DNA of 64,000 bases from Perca fluviatilis. Its lineage: Eukaryota; Chordata; Actinopteri; Perciformes; Percidae. A program made the translations under genes and the position numbers. The notes beneath the pieces are model-generated. The model did not search any database, was not told where the DNA came from, and saw only the letters and a program-made list of their open reading frames with translations. Below are positions 12,453-24,389 of the stretch, piece by piece (within the stretch, counting starts at the first letter, position 1; each line of letters opens with the position of its first letter). The stretch covers positions 23,311,883 through 23,375,882 of the forward strand of contig NC_053119.1 of NCBI RefSeq assembly GCF_010015445.1. Reading direction: 5' to 3'.

Positions 12453-12772
12453 GTTGCAAGAACCTTAGTCATGGCATCTGTGTTTAAATCAAAAATGAAA
12501 AATTCCAAGGAATAAAATGAGAGGTCGTCTTGAAGTGCTTTTAGGCAATGGGGAAGATGACATAAGATGGTACAGTGTCTCCAGGCCTGTTCTGTGTGTG
12601 GCACAACATGACAAAGAAGAGGATTGGAGAGAGATGGTCACAGGGGAGAGGGAAAGGGAGGGGAAAATGGGAAGGATGAAGGGAATAAGGAGGAGAAGAA
12701 GAAGAGAAAGATCTCCAGTGAGTTTGGCAGCTTTCCACAGAAACCATTAAACATGAAACGTGATGTGCATGG

Positions 12773-12773
<1 letters not shown>
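12453..12773. other. Purine-rich intergenic stretch
   Basis: Bases 12640-12720 are strongly A/G-rich on the plus strand (gagaaggagg-like words), a polypurine tract. The open frames there encode Arg/Glu/Lys- or Ser/Pro-rich low-complexity peptides and are not genes. Confidence 0.5.

Positions 12774-12824
<51 letters not shown>
12774..12824 (+). repeat. (GT)n microsatellite, about 51 bp
   Basis: An uninterrupted TG dinucleotide run. Confidence 0.97.
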
Positions 12825-12825
<1 letters not shown>

Positions 12826-14211
12826 CGCATGCAGGTGTATTTGTATCTGTTTGTGTGCTCTGCTCTTCTCTCTCCAAGGTAACCACTCAGTACGCCTGGC
12901 TAGAGGTACAACGCACTAAAAAGTGGCAGCTAAGTCTCATAAGTCTTTTTTCCTTGGGGCGAGTTTGCTCAGTACTGTATACCTGAAGATGTCCCCACTG
13001 ATGTTCATATCAGCTTTTAACAGTGACACAACAGACTTGTCCACCAAATATATTTTTTTATATAGATAAAAGTTGATGAAATCCTATTATGATGTAGAAA
13101 GAATATGTACAGAAGGTGCCAACAACTTGCACTCTGCTATTTCTGAAACTAGGCATTATGTCAGGAGTAATACCTGTGAAGATATATCTAGCTGCAGTGA
13201 AGATTAGAAAACTGAGACTCGTTACTATTAAAGTGTCAACATTGGTGTTTTTCTCATATTTTAGTGCATTTTGGCCTTTGGTCTTGAAAAGATTTTATTC
13301 CCAGTATTATTGTAGATCCACAATACTATATTTTTCGGGATAGTATTTCTCAGCTCGAAAACATACAAACATATTCACTTAATTAGAAATCTGTTTAAGT
13401 AGTTGCCGGTTGTGTGTTGCTGTTTAAGTGTTGACATGTCATGAATGCTGATACTGCCAAAGCACTGGTGAGACTAAGGACTCCTTGATTAATATTCCGT
13501 TGCTTTGCATGCATCATCTGGTCCTTACTCATTATAATACACACTCACAGAAACACACCCACACACACACAAATACACACACTTACGCCCAGACCCACGC
13601 AAACTATCCTCCCACTCTGCTGCATTGCCTCAAGTGCTGAAGGCAGATTAGATGCTGGGAGAGGCAATGCTCCCCATTACTCTCTTGTTCAGTGGCCCAA
13701 AGGTGAAATGAAAAATAGCCCTGTGGTCCTAATCCTGAAGACACTCAACACACTCATATTGTCCTCCCTGGGTGCACTTCTTTTGGCTTCCAGCGCTGCC
13801 ATGGCGACTGGCGGCTATAAAACCATTAGTGGATTTGTTGTGAAAGCAGCATGGACGCACGCATCAGAAATACAGAACACACCATTTATAACCACAACTA
13901 AACAAACATGTGGTCCCCTCTTGAACTCTTCTTATGTTTTACTCTGATTACAATGATCACTCTTCTTTTAACATGTGCTGTCAAGATGAAAACATATAAG
14001 TTTAGTGAAAGAAAAACAGTGTGAGGTGAAGTGAAAATCCCCTCAATTTGAGATCCCAATGATGAGTGGTGCTAAAAACCAGGCTCATTGCCAAGAAACC
14101 ATTACTAATCCCTCGGGGCTGTTAGAGTAAGGAGTGTGTGTGCATGTTATATGAGTGCGAGTATCATCCAGCATGCATGTGACTATGTCAATGTGTGTGT
14201 GTAGCTCATAA
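12825..14211. other. Intergenic; possible conserved patch at 13610-13830
   Basis: There is no recognised gene. The stretch 13610-13830 is repeat-free and of higher complexity (e.g. ggcggctataaaacc, gcagattagatgc), the look of non-coding conserved sequence. Around 13550-13590 there is a short imperfect CA-rich stretch. Confidence 0.35.
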
Positions 14212-14223
14212 CCCCCCCCCCCC
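14212..14223 (+). repeat. (C)12 homopolymer
   Basis: Twelve consecutive C residues follow a short GT-rich stretch. Confidence 0.95.
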
Positions 14224-14363
14224 ATGACCACCCTCACATCTAGAAGACTCACAACATCTAGTTAAACATTACAAGAGCGCTGAAGGAGCTTCAAACACCT
14301 GGCAGGAGTGGAGCAAAATTGAATGTGTTCTTAAGCATGGACAACATTTCCATACATGTATCA

Positions 14364-14464
<101 letters not shown>

Positions 14465-14559
14465 CTCAGTTGGAAGTTTCAAAAACGTCTTGATTGAAAG
14501 CAACATTCAGAGAGTACAAATCAAAATAAATGCCCATTTAAAGCATGAGTAACTAATCA

Positions 14560-14760
14560 AAATTGTTTATACATAGTTAATATCATTTATGAGTTCCTTT
14601 ACAACCGCTGGCACATTTATAGCAAGCGCAAAATATGCCGTGACAGTTAATGTGCGAATAAATACATATCCTCCCATTTAATTTTCCTTACTGCCCCGGT
14701 GACAGCCATAAAATGTGTTTTTGAAAACATGATTGTGTTTACCAATTAAATGCTGGCTGC
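14560..14760. promoter_or_regulatory. Candidate conserved non-coding element
   Basis: A repeat-free stretch dense in homeodomain- and HOX/CDX-like cores (ttaatatcatttatgag, catttatagc, gacagttaatgtg, ccatttaatttt, accaattaaatgc). No frame is open through it. The call is by eye from motif density; sequence conservation is the needed test. Confidence 0.25.
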
Positions 14761-15783
14761 AGGTCCATGAACTCCATCCTGCAAGTAAGCAAACCCAAAT
14801 AAAAACAGCCTAACCCTGTGTTTCCAAATGCATACGGCCACGACAAACCTTTCCCATGCATGTCTGCATGACAGCCTCCAATATCCTCACAGAAACCACA
14901 GGAAGATGAATGGACACCCACCAGAGTGCGCACACACTTACACACGGCACAGCACAGAGGAAAAGGGGAGTGCCAACATCAAGCTGGTGGGTAAAGTCAG
15001 GTTCAAAGGTCAACACTGGACTGGATTGTGGTTCAATTTGGCATTCGGGCACTAATTCACAACATGTTTAGTTGTTACAGTTGAAAGGCTTCACTGGTCT
15101 CTTAAGAAGTGCATAAGTCCATTTTAAGTTCTAGTTTTTAACAAAATACAGATTGCAGATTAAGATCATCTGTCCCTGATTAGCTAACCATGTTTTGATC
15201 ATGTTCCAGTAAAATTAAGAGCAGGTGGTTAGGTTGTCTTTTGTCTTTTTATTTCCTGAAATGTAACTTCACCATATTTTCTTTTTCTGAAAATAATCTG
15301 CCTTCTCAGAAAGCTAAATGTTGTTTTTGTGTTTGCCAAGAGCATAACATTTGCTTATTTGCTAATCATATGTTCAAAACAAAATACAGAGTGCATGTTG
15401 AGCTCACAGCCTTGACCGCAGGCATGACAAAGACATGAATTCACCCAACATCATAAAATGCGCCTCACAAGAAGCCAAGGCAAAAGCAAACACAAATAAA
15501 ATGGCGTGCAAGTCTTTTTTCCTCCCCCATGTTTGGAGGGAAGCACAACCCAATGCTCGGTGAATGAACCCACTATAAAAACATCCTCATAAGAGTCTGC
15601 CAATTGAAAAATTAAACAGAAAAATTACAAGGACACCTCTCGCATCTGTCTGGCACATCTAAAACTTAACACATTTAGCTCTAATTGAACGAGCTGGACT
15701 GAAATACTCTGTTGGCATCAGTTCACTTTGTAGCCTAATGTCTCCTAATTGATTGCCACAGATCCATGGAGCCAAAATTATTT
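14761..15783. other. Intergenic; possible regulatory patch at 15590-15770
   Basis: No gene is seen. Bases 15590-15770 have the same style as the preceding candidate (attacaaggacac, ctctaattgaacgag, cctaattgattgcc). The remainder is unremarkable. Confidence 0.3.
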
Positions 15784-15785
15784 CA

Positions 15786-15829
<44 letters not shown>

Positions 15830-15834
15830 TACAC
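15784..15834 (+). repeat. (CA)n microsatellite with AT interruptions
   Basis: A CA run from 15784 with a single AT change near its start and an ATATACACATACAC tail. Confidence 0.95.
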
Positions 15835-17569
15835 TCAACCACCTCCAAACCTACAGTGCATATCTCATTAACCATGCCACTAAGTGTACACTTAACTGTC
15901 CAAAACCTTTTAGATCTGCCTATTTGTCACAGTGTCCTAATGTTCCGGTCACAGCACTGAGTTATTAATCAAAGCAGATAGACGCAGGTCAGAGAGGGCC
16001 GTTTGGTCCGATGCTTTAATGTCTGAGACCTTAAACTGAGCTGTTTTTCCCACAAACTCTGCGCAGGACAATATTATCAATTTTCAATTTATAAACAACC
16101 TCTATAAGGTAAATGATGAATAAGGATACGCCAGCCAGAGTCACATATTTTTGTAATGAGCAATGCAGGCAGTTTTTTACTGCACAGTACTATACAAAAA
16201 AACAGTTACAACACACATAAGAAATTCAACAACAACAAAAAATAGAAAGAAATTACAGCAATTGTAAGACATTTAAAAGTAAGTAATACGTTATTTAAAA
16301 GATGATTCAGACTGAGTAGGTCTCATTACCCAACGTAACACATTTACATATCTTATTCACATAAGACAAGACAATCGATTTGGTAACCCTTTTTTTCTCT
16401 GAGTCTTCAGGACACGGTTGCTAGGAAGGGTGACTATGTGGCATTATACATATCCAAAGAGCATGTACTAAGTAAATTACTCTTTCAAGTTTAGCTGTTG
16501 TCAACAGTGCATTAGTCTTAAATGGATGGAGTGGCACTATCTCTCCCTTTACAGGAAATCTCCTTTTCTTGGTAACAGCCACCAGAGAGCTGCCTGAGAA
16601 CATCACACTGTGATCCAACTCATAAAGGTTTGATATATCATTTACAATTTGAAGCCAGCAGCAAAATGGGAAAACAAAACCAAAAAAATATTCTGAAGCT
16701 TACATGTGGGTGAATAAACTTAAACAGGGACCAAGTGATTACAAGGAAACAAAAACAAGTTTCCTTATAATAAGGATAGAAAAAAAAACTTTTGGCAAAA
16801 TATCTCAGATTCTACCGGTTTCCTTTCTATGAAACAAACTCACAAGAGGATAATGCCAAAAGAGAACCAACTATTTACTAAACCTGTGGCTACACGTGCA
16901 TTTATTAGCAGAAACACCACATCTAGCATCTGAGTGTGTAAGAAGAGTGTGTTTGTCCTTGTGAATGACACTCAGTGGATGTGATGAGAGAGAAATATGG
17001 CGCGACTGCAGGTGTGCCGCCTTCTCATCCAGTGAGAGTGGATGTGCCTGACTGCCATCCATTCCAACAACACTCCTCCCTGGCTGGGACACACACTGGA
17101 GCTCTCATCAGTCATTTCCACAATCTGTTGATAGATCTTTATTGTTACAGTATAGCTTCCTCTTATAGCGTATCACCAAGTGAGTTAGTGCTGCAGGTTG
17201 GCGGGTGAATTTGTTACTGAATGTTTCTTGGTAGATGCATGAGTATTTTGGATTTTTATTATGAAAAATACAGTTAAACTTACTTTTTTGTGGCTTTAAT
17301 TGCAAATCATTACATAATAAGAGCATACTCTTATTGAGCAGTGACTGACTGTCTGGAGAAATCCTAATAAAAAATTGGTAACATTAACAGAATGTCAAAA
17401 AGAGAGCATTTTGTTACATTACCACTATACATGTACTGGTGAACTGTATTAGACCATTTATTGTATTGGACAATGAAAGTGATTTTTATTCACACTTTCA
17501 TGCTACCAAACTTGTCATTCAAAGTGACTGCAGGCTCACTACAGTGGGTTTCTAATCCTTCTTCAGAGG
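15835..17569. other. Intergenic, no recognised feature
   Basis: AT-rich unique sequence. An A-rich patch (16195-16250) and a T-run near 16390 are the only compositional features. No gene or terminus is seen. Confidence 0.5.
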
Positions 17570-17720
17570 TAACGGGTGGTCTACTATTTGCATAAGCCAA
17601 CTAGCCTCAGAGGGAATTACAAACTGGGGCCGGCAGCCCTTTATGGCCGCATTCATGTCAATACCTCCATCTTGTCAGCTTAGCTTCAGACATGCAGACC
17701 ATTTAAGTGGAAGAGTGAGC
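17570..17720. promoter_or_regulatory. Candidate conserved non-coding element with octamer site
   Basis: Contains a POU octamer core ATTTGCAT at 17586-17593 and a TTTATGGCC word (HOX/CDX-like) at 17640-17647 in otherwise complex, non-repetitive sequence. No long open frame crosses it. Inferred from motifs only. Confidence 0.25.
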
Positions 17721-18109
17721 CAGTATTAAGGAAGGATTATAGAATCTCAGAGGTTAAACATTGCCTGACCCGTTCCTTTTTCCGCCAGGAGGTGGACCGA
17801 TGGGATGTTTTCTTTTTATGGTGTGCATTGTTAATTCCAGAGACCTTTACAAATTAGTGTTGATGAAGAAATTCTTAACAGTGAAGTCAATCACATTTAA
17901 TTGATTCAACTTTGTTAATTATACAGTGAATAACGTGGCTCACACATATATGTATATTACTGAAACAATGCTGACTTAAACAATTCCACCTCAGGGCATA
18001 AAATAGCACCATTATGTAAATGTGGATTGCTCCATTTCTCTTTTGTCTTTATTTAGGAATAACCCCATAAACATTAAAATGATGTATCTTGTAGTCTATA
18101 TCCACAACG
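17721..18109. other. Intergenic, nothing recognised
   Basis: AT-rich unique sequence between a candidate regulatory patch and a repeat. Confidence 0.5.
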
Positions 18110-18425
18110 TTCTGTTTCACTCTTTTCGGCCGGATGTCCGTTACCTTCCACTTTCTTTGTGTTGGAATTTTAATTTCCGGTGGATTTATGAGGACTATGG
18201 TTAACTGCTCCTCAGATCTCTGCAGGGTAAATTGAGACAGCTAGCTAGAATATCTGTCCAATCTGAGTTTTCTCTTGCACGACTAAAACATCTTTTGAAC
18301 GTACACATGTTCCACCAAAACAAGTTCCTTCCCGAGACTATTTTGCAGCAGGACCGCGGCTCTGCCCAGTTCTTAGCGCCGCTGTGTGGACTCGCCAGAT
18401 GTGTGTATCTTGTGACTGTACCAAA
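18110..18425 (+). mobile_element. Dispersed fish DNA-transposon/MITE fragment
   Basis: The segment contains words I recall from a very common fish repeat: 'ggacatttatgagg..'-like text near 18180, 'ctcctcagatctctgcaggg' (18210-18229), 'ttccaccaaaacaagttcc' (18309-18327) and, at the right, 'gctgtgtggactcgccaga', a degenerate form of the family's terminal region. The 67-codon open frame inside is not a gene. Terminal repeats and target duplication are not visible, so limits are approximate. Confidence 0.5.
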
Positions 18426-20379
18426 GATAACCTGAAGTTTTACTTTAAAATGAACTTATTATTAACTTACCATTACACATTGAGAGAAAAAGTGAAACTG
18501 AAGAAAGATGTAGAGGCACAAATGCATTTAAAACTGCTGTGCTTTGTGTCATACTTTAGTTAATATCGTGTGATGTAATCAAATAACTTTAAATATTGTG
18601 AGGCAGAGTATGTTTTTATCATAAAGAAATTAAATAAAAACTGTCAATGCAAATTTAAACTTGATGTAAAAAGCATTGTTGGTGTATGGAAGTATGATAA
18701 GAAATCTACATCAAGATTTAAAATGCATTTGAAAATAATGCTCCCCTGCTCCCTATCTAAAGCCAGTTCATTCCTCTTTAAATCTCAAAACTGTACTTTA
18801 TCTCACCCTCAATTCCACCTTTTCTCTTAAACCACACACACCCTTCATCAGTCTCTGTGTCAATCAGTCAGTCAGGCAGTCAGACAGGCAGTCAGGCCTG
18901 TGTACTGTCTCCCAGCATGCATAGAGCCAAGGACTGAGTCATGCTGTGGGAGCATGCTACTGGATGTAAAACAGAACAGTTGTTTCCTGCTGAGTCAAAC
19001 CCGCAGCTCTCATTAAGTCATTATGCGGTAATTAGCCTGCGTGTTAGCGGATAGGTAGCGTAGCAAGAGAGCAGTAGTAGTAGACTACTGCTGGAGATGT
19101 AAACTTGGGTCACTCAACAATAGTCCATTGGCTGGTGATTGCTATTTGATCAGGTTATTAATCCAATTTGTGTCGACTTTGACATGCTGCACCCACACTG
19201 GCTTGTGTTTTCTTAGACTGGCAGGTTAGGTTACAGTTAGTGCAGGTCATTTTGTGCTTGCATTAGTGTTTGGCACTGAGTCCAGACCAGGTTCTGGCAG
19301 CGCAATCTGTTCACTCAGAGTGATGAAGAACCACTGTGCATGTCCGTATCATAGCAACAGGCAAGCCCATAAATCAGCACCAAGGGAAGGGAAACACAGG
19401 ACAGGCTAAAGACAGACAGAGAAGATCTTTTAAAAGTCTGAGCGTTTGTCAAACAAAACACTCACCTCGCTCCTCTTGTATCCCGCCTGTCCTCTCCTCT
19501 CAAACACTGCAGCCATTCTGTTTCCACAAAGAACAATAAGTAATCAAATAGGGGCCATGAAGTAGATGACATAAAAACTGGGAATATTTACGAGGAAAAG
19601 TAACACTGTATCAAGCAAAGCTAAACACTTTGTTTACAGAGCAGATGTCACAAAGTGTTTTACAATAAAAGCAAACAACCATTCAGACAGACCATATAAT
19701 TGCAAAAAGAACCGTTAAGGCCAGCCTATTGGGTCTCAAGTTACTTTTTAAAGGTATCCACAGTGTCTACAGATCAGAGGCCCAAATAGTTTGAGTCTTA
19801 GGACTGTTACTGTTCATTAAGAATTCATTTTTTTTATATTCAAACTGCAGCCATCTGTTAAAAATCCAAATTCATTGTATAAGTCGTACACAACAAAGTT
19901 TAGGATTATGATATGTGGGTAGAAGTTTTACTGCTTATCGAGTCTGTGGTGTGCATTCAGGAGGTACTTGGTTTGCCAAACATTTTCTATTGTTTTCCCA
20001 TTGTGCTGCAGCAAATGGCATTTACAATGAAACAGCAAGTGAGGTTAAAGTGCTGAGTTAAGGGCGTATGAAGTTTTCCCATCACAGTTTGTTGCAAGCA
20101 AGTGAGCAAGCAAGCAAAATCTGAAGGTGTTTTCGTGTTATGAATGGTTTACATGGAATTTTGTCATCTGATTGATCATTACCAAAGTGACCAAAAATGA
20201 ATCAACACCAGGTGATGTTTTTTTTATATGCTGTATAAGATTACTTCCCTGTGTTTATATATTAAGGATTTCTAAGTACATGTGCAGCCTCTGCTGACAT
20301 TATATATTTGAGACAAAGGGTGCTTGGGGTTGCAACTCAAAATTAGACAGGTGTCAGACCCAAAAAAGTATAAACATTC
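18426..20379. other. Intergenic, short tetranucleotide-like patch
   Basis: Bases 18862-18898 hold degenerate CAGT/CAGG-type repeats (cagtcagtcaggcagtcag). At 19060-19085 a 9-bp stem (agcagtagt/actactgct) occurs. No gene is recognised. Confidence 0.45.
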
Positions 20380-20540
20380 ATCCTCTCCCTGTAATTTATC
20401 ACCTAAAGAGTTCACCTCTCTGGGAAATCCCTAATTGCACCATCAGCAGATACATCCAACACTCATCCTCCGTTTGTGGTTAATAAAGCTGGCATTAATT
20501 AAAGCCCTGCCTGGAAGGATATGTTTTGAGCTGTCATGAG
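20380..20540. promoter_or_regulatory. Candidate conserved non-coding element
   Basis: Repeat-free sequence with several homeobox-like cores (ctgtaatttatcacc, ccctaattgcacc, ggttaataaagc, gcattaattaaagc). No coding frame. Judgement by composition only. Confidence 0.22.
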
Positions 20541-21321
20541 CTGATGTGAGGTGCTATGATGTGGTGTTATGATGAGCCATGACCTCAGGGGTCATTTGTC
20601 ACCAACCTTAATGTGGTAGCTCTGAGTGAGTGTTGATGGTAAAGGGCAGAAGGGCCTGGAACTAAACCAGCGATGGGCCAGCCAAGGAAGCAGCTGCACG
20701 CAGCACATGAGGAGCTGATGGCAGGTAGAGCAGGTGCTCTCCTCCAAACGAGGGCTTTTATCAAGCCTTAATGACACAAAGATTATGATTGGCTGGTAAA
20801 TATAACATTATACTCATTAATAAAAAAAAAAAAATGTAATCCTGATGTGGAAACGGGTGCCAAGAGGAAAGGCGACGAAAGCAAAACAAAGAAAGAGCCA
20901 AGAAAAACTGATGAGTAATTCTATGTGTGCCAGTGATCTTGTGAGATCAAAGGTGAGACTTTTAAAAAGAGGCTTTTATTGTCCTCCAGCTACGCATGAA
21001 CAGCTCGATTTTACTTTGTATAAGTTTGTAATTAATAGTCTGGGTAGTTTAAAAGTTGATGCGCCATTCTCCTCCCATTAGATGATAGATGATAGTCAAA
21101 ATGTATTTCTGCAATAATCATTTTCCATCTTTGAAAACAAAATAAACCAACAACATTAGTCTTTCAAAGGCCTAGAAAAATCCTGTATTATACTGTATCA
21201 GCACACCCTGTTATCTCAAATTAGTTGACTTTACCAGAAATGCTAGTTTACTCAAGTTTACATTAGTAGTCTTACTTAAAAATCATAAGCAAGTCTTGTT
21301 GTCTAAAATAAGCATGTTAAG
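20541..21321. other. Intergenic, nothing firm
   Basis: Includes a (A)13 run at 20822-20834. Text at 21254-21290 (caagtttacattagtag, then ttacttaaaa) recurs near 45706-45735, so an old dispersed repeat is likely here. Confidence 0.4.
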
Positions 21322-21325
21322 TTAA

Positions 21326-21560
21326 AGCTTTAGTGCGAAACTTTTTTGTATTAATGAATGTCCGTTACATTCAAGCCATTGCCAAATTGCTACAAAGCTA
21401 ATTAAGACTATCAGCTCCACAAAACTCTCTCTGTATTTCTCAGTATGGCTATGTTCAGAAACTGGTGTGGAGAGTTTCACTTAGGTAACAGAGTTACTGG
21501 ATTCCAATCTGTGTTCATGCCATCGACAACTGCCACGTCCCAGACCCTATCAGTTCCCAC
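21326..21560 (+). mobile_element. TTAA-type MITE fragment, left end
   Basis: TTAA at 21322-21325 is followed by AGCTTTAGTGCG. The same terminus in reverse (CGCACTATAGCT-TTAA) occurs at 45856-45871, so both are ends of one TTAA-targeting family. The inner text (ttcaagccattgccaaattgc, ctaattaagactatcagctcc) matches a fish repeat I recall. The right terminus is missing. Confidence 0.45.
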
Positions 21561-21819
21561 CCAGGTCTCAGTCATGGTGCAACAATAAATGTACATAAAC
21601 ATGAACACTAAATCAACCGTACACAACTAAAACCCAGATAACATAAAAGCATACCCAAAACATTAACAGAACATCATTAAAACACACTTAAGTACGACAG
21701 AGACGGTTCAGAACACATATTTTTTTCTCATGAGCCTTTGCATCGCTTCACTGCAGAACAGTTCAAATGACCCACCTCTCCAATACAGTAACTTAACATC
21801 CTTAAGCCTGTTTTGTGGT

Positions 21820-22260
21820 TCTGCGGAGGATCTACGCAGAGCTTTCGCTGTAGCCTACGTCAGTGGCCTGATGTTTATACTTGTGCGCTGGTGTGTGCAT
21901 CGAGCCGGCGTGTGTGTGTTTGTGTGTGTGTGGGGAGTGGGTGATAGAGCGAGGGAGAAGTGAGAGAGTGACGGCGATTAGCTTCGGAGCGAGTACCGAC
22001 TCTAGAGTCGTAGTGAGAGAAACAAAGTGTCTCCCCTGTGCTTTCTGACCACGGTGGGAAATCTTTAGCAGGAAAAGTTAACCCTCTCCTTGATTTCATG
22101 TTGTTCATGGAGAAGGAGAACCAGGAAATGAGTCGGGGGAAATGCAACGCTACACGATGCAACGCTGCGACGTGTAGTTACATTTTTAGAGAGGTGCACG
22201 TCAGGCTACGGCAGAGGGGTCTGCGGGGGTACGCAGTCGATTCGACGCAGAAGCATAAAA
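21820..22260. mobile_element. Fish MITE with CGCAGA-GTAGCC subterminal inverted repeats
   Basis: The left side reads ACGCAGAGCTTTCGCTGTAGCC and, at the right, the reverse complement of 22200-22235 reads CCGCAGACCCCTCTGCCGTAGCC, so the two ends form imperfect inverted repeats. Inner words (gtagttacatttttagagagg, tgatttcatgttgttcatgg) match a dispersed fish repeat. Bases 21925-21990 resemble part of the repeat at about 6950-7000. No clean target duplication was found and the limits are approximate. Confidence 0.5.
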
Positions 22261-22428
22261 CGGCCTTTAGTTATCTCTGCTTACGTCTGTGCACTGCATA
22301 CTTAAGCTGATTATTAATGAATATGTTTTTTAACAAAACATGAAAGAATAGGTAGTGACCACTAAAAAGTTTAATTACAACTAAATCTGGGTTTACAGTG
22401 CAGAATTGTTTTTTGTAGCCACATCATA

Positions 22429-23078
22429 AGGCCGGCTTCACACTGTCTGCGTGGTGTGAGCGTGGCGTTTCTGTTGCGTGTCAGTTGCGTGGCGGCTGCG
22501 TGGCGTTTTCTATGTCTTGCACACCAGAAACGTGTCTGACGCGGTGCTGCTGCTGCTGCTAGCCTTGTCTGTACACATGTATGTTCGCCATTGATTTACT
22601 GCACTCAAGCAGTATTATACTTCATGTTAAACATAAATATATATTGATTTGATTACTATTAGTATTATTATTATTGATGGCAAAATAGGCTACAGAATAT
22701 TTTGTTCTGTATTGACTGGTGCAATATTTGAAAATCGATAATTATTTAATTTTATTTTTTTATTACATTTATATCTGCATTCATGTCAAAACCTAGAGAC
22801 TTTCAAAACTCAAAATGTCATTTATTAATATGTATTCATGTCACAATGACATAAACATCTTTTTGTATTCTATTTTGCCTGGAAACGCTTCCAACACGCT
22901 TGCATGTCACGGGAAAAATAGGCGTCTGTCCTGTTTCTAGCATGCACGCGTTTTCTGAGACGTGCATGTCATGCAGACAGTGTGCAAGCTCTAGACTGTT
23001 AACATGGGAGCCGAAATAAAAACGGACACGCCACGCAGCTGACACGCTCACGCCACACAGGCTGTGTGAAGCCGGCCT
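22429..23078. mobile_element. 650-bp MITE with AGGCCGGCTTCACAC termini, TA-flanked
   Basis: The left end AGGCCGGCTTCACACTG (22429-22445) is matched by the reverse complement of the right end, AGGCCGGCTTCACACAG, and both ends continue with further similar GCGTGG-type words. The element is flanked by TA on both sides (22427-22428 and 23079-23080), as for TA-targeting DNA transposons. There is no transposase inside. The middle is AT-rich and carries (ATT)n text near 22660-22675, while both ends are GC-rich with a (GCT)n patch near 22545-22560. The superfamily is uncertain. Confidence 0.8.
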
Positions 23079-23080
23079 TA

Positions 23081-23792
23081 GTAACTCTTTTTCATATCAT
23101 GTTTTAAATCAAAGCTATTTTTATCTTAAAGGTGAGGTGTGAAGTTCATATCATACGCACGTGACTGGCCACAGACCTTTATAGAAGAGAACAAAAATAT
23201 ATGCAACAATGCCATCCCGTCCTCCACACAATCACAGTAATACTCACACACATCACAGAACAACCACAGATTATAGGCCACTTCTTCAGTAATTACTACT
23301 GGCCAGGCCTAAGGCATAATCTTGCAATTTCCTCTATGACGCGCAAAGCATAAAACTCCATATAGGCACCCTACTCCACATGGATCCCCACGTTCTTTTT
23401 AAACTTGGAACTCATACTTGTGATTCTTCAGATAAGAGATTAGCCATTACCTTAAATGTGCGTGTGTCTCAAAAACAAACAGTGTTTATGTGGGTTAATT
23501 TCCTCGTGGCTATGACTACCGAGCATTCAACTTCCTCCTCAGCAGATGTCATACACCTCGCTGCAACACCATGGAGCGCAAGCTGAACCACATGACCTAA
23601 CGGTGAGACATTTACCTACCACCAGGTCTATTTATCTCCCACACAAACATGTAGTACATAGAAGCTTACCGCCAAGTTATTTGATTTGATTGAATAGCAT
23701 GGTCAAAATTGCACGCAGTGAAATTTCTACTAAATTCAACAAAATTCACTGACAAAGCAGAAGGATATAGCGTCACCCTGTGTAATGCTTAC
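23081..23792. other. Intergenic, nothing recognised
   Basis: Unique sequence between two MITEs. Open frames of 68-79 codons show no domain. Confidence 0.5.
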
Positions 23793-24389
23793 GCTGGGTT
23801 TTCACAGGCAGCGTTTTTCAACTGCAACTCCGCTGTCTCGGTCAAGCAGCGGATTCCAAACGGAATTTTGTCACCACAACATGATGCCGATGGTGTACAC
23901 ATTTTGCTAACAATTTGTTACGTTCAGTTTCTATCTGGCCTATCATAAACTATTTGGTACATTTTGAACTCACACTGCTTAAAAGGTTGTGCTTAGTTTA
24001 GTTCAAATAACGTTATCTATTGCTAGCAACCAGCTAGTTGTTTTTGCTACAATGCTAACATTACTACACTGCTAATACAAATAAAGCAAATATAAAACGT
24101 TATAAAAAGTCACCATGAATACCAACTGCCTCTGCGACCCTCTACCAAGCTAGATGTTAACATCCATGTAGTCAGTCACACAGAGACTTATCATAAAGTA
24201 AGCAACAGGAAAATCCCGATCTTTTGATTTGCTCAGAATTTTAAATATAGCGTATATGTATACACGGGACAATATATTGGAGGCACGTTCGCAAGTCTGC
24301 TCTCTCATTCGCTCATACTGCTGTTCTCATGGGGAATAAATTGAATCACTTCGCTCTGCCGTTATTTCAGCTGCCTGTGGAAACCCAGC
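23793..24389. mobile_element. 597-bp MITE candidate with 20-bp inverted ends
   Basis: The left terminus GCTGGGTTTTCACAGGCAGC (23793-23812) and the right terminus (24370-24389) are reverse complements at 19 of 20 positions. The inner sequence is not palindromic and has no transposase. The flanks (atgcttac left, aatacaat right) do not give a clear target duplication, so the class is unresolved; Harbinger-like or hAT-like are both possible. Confidence 0.65.
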
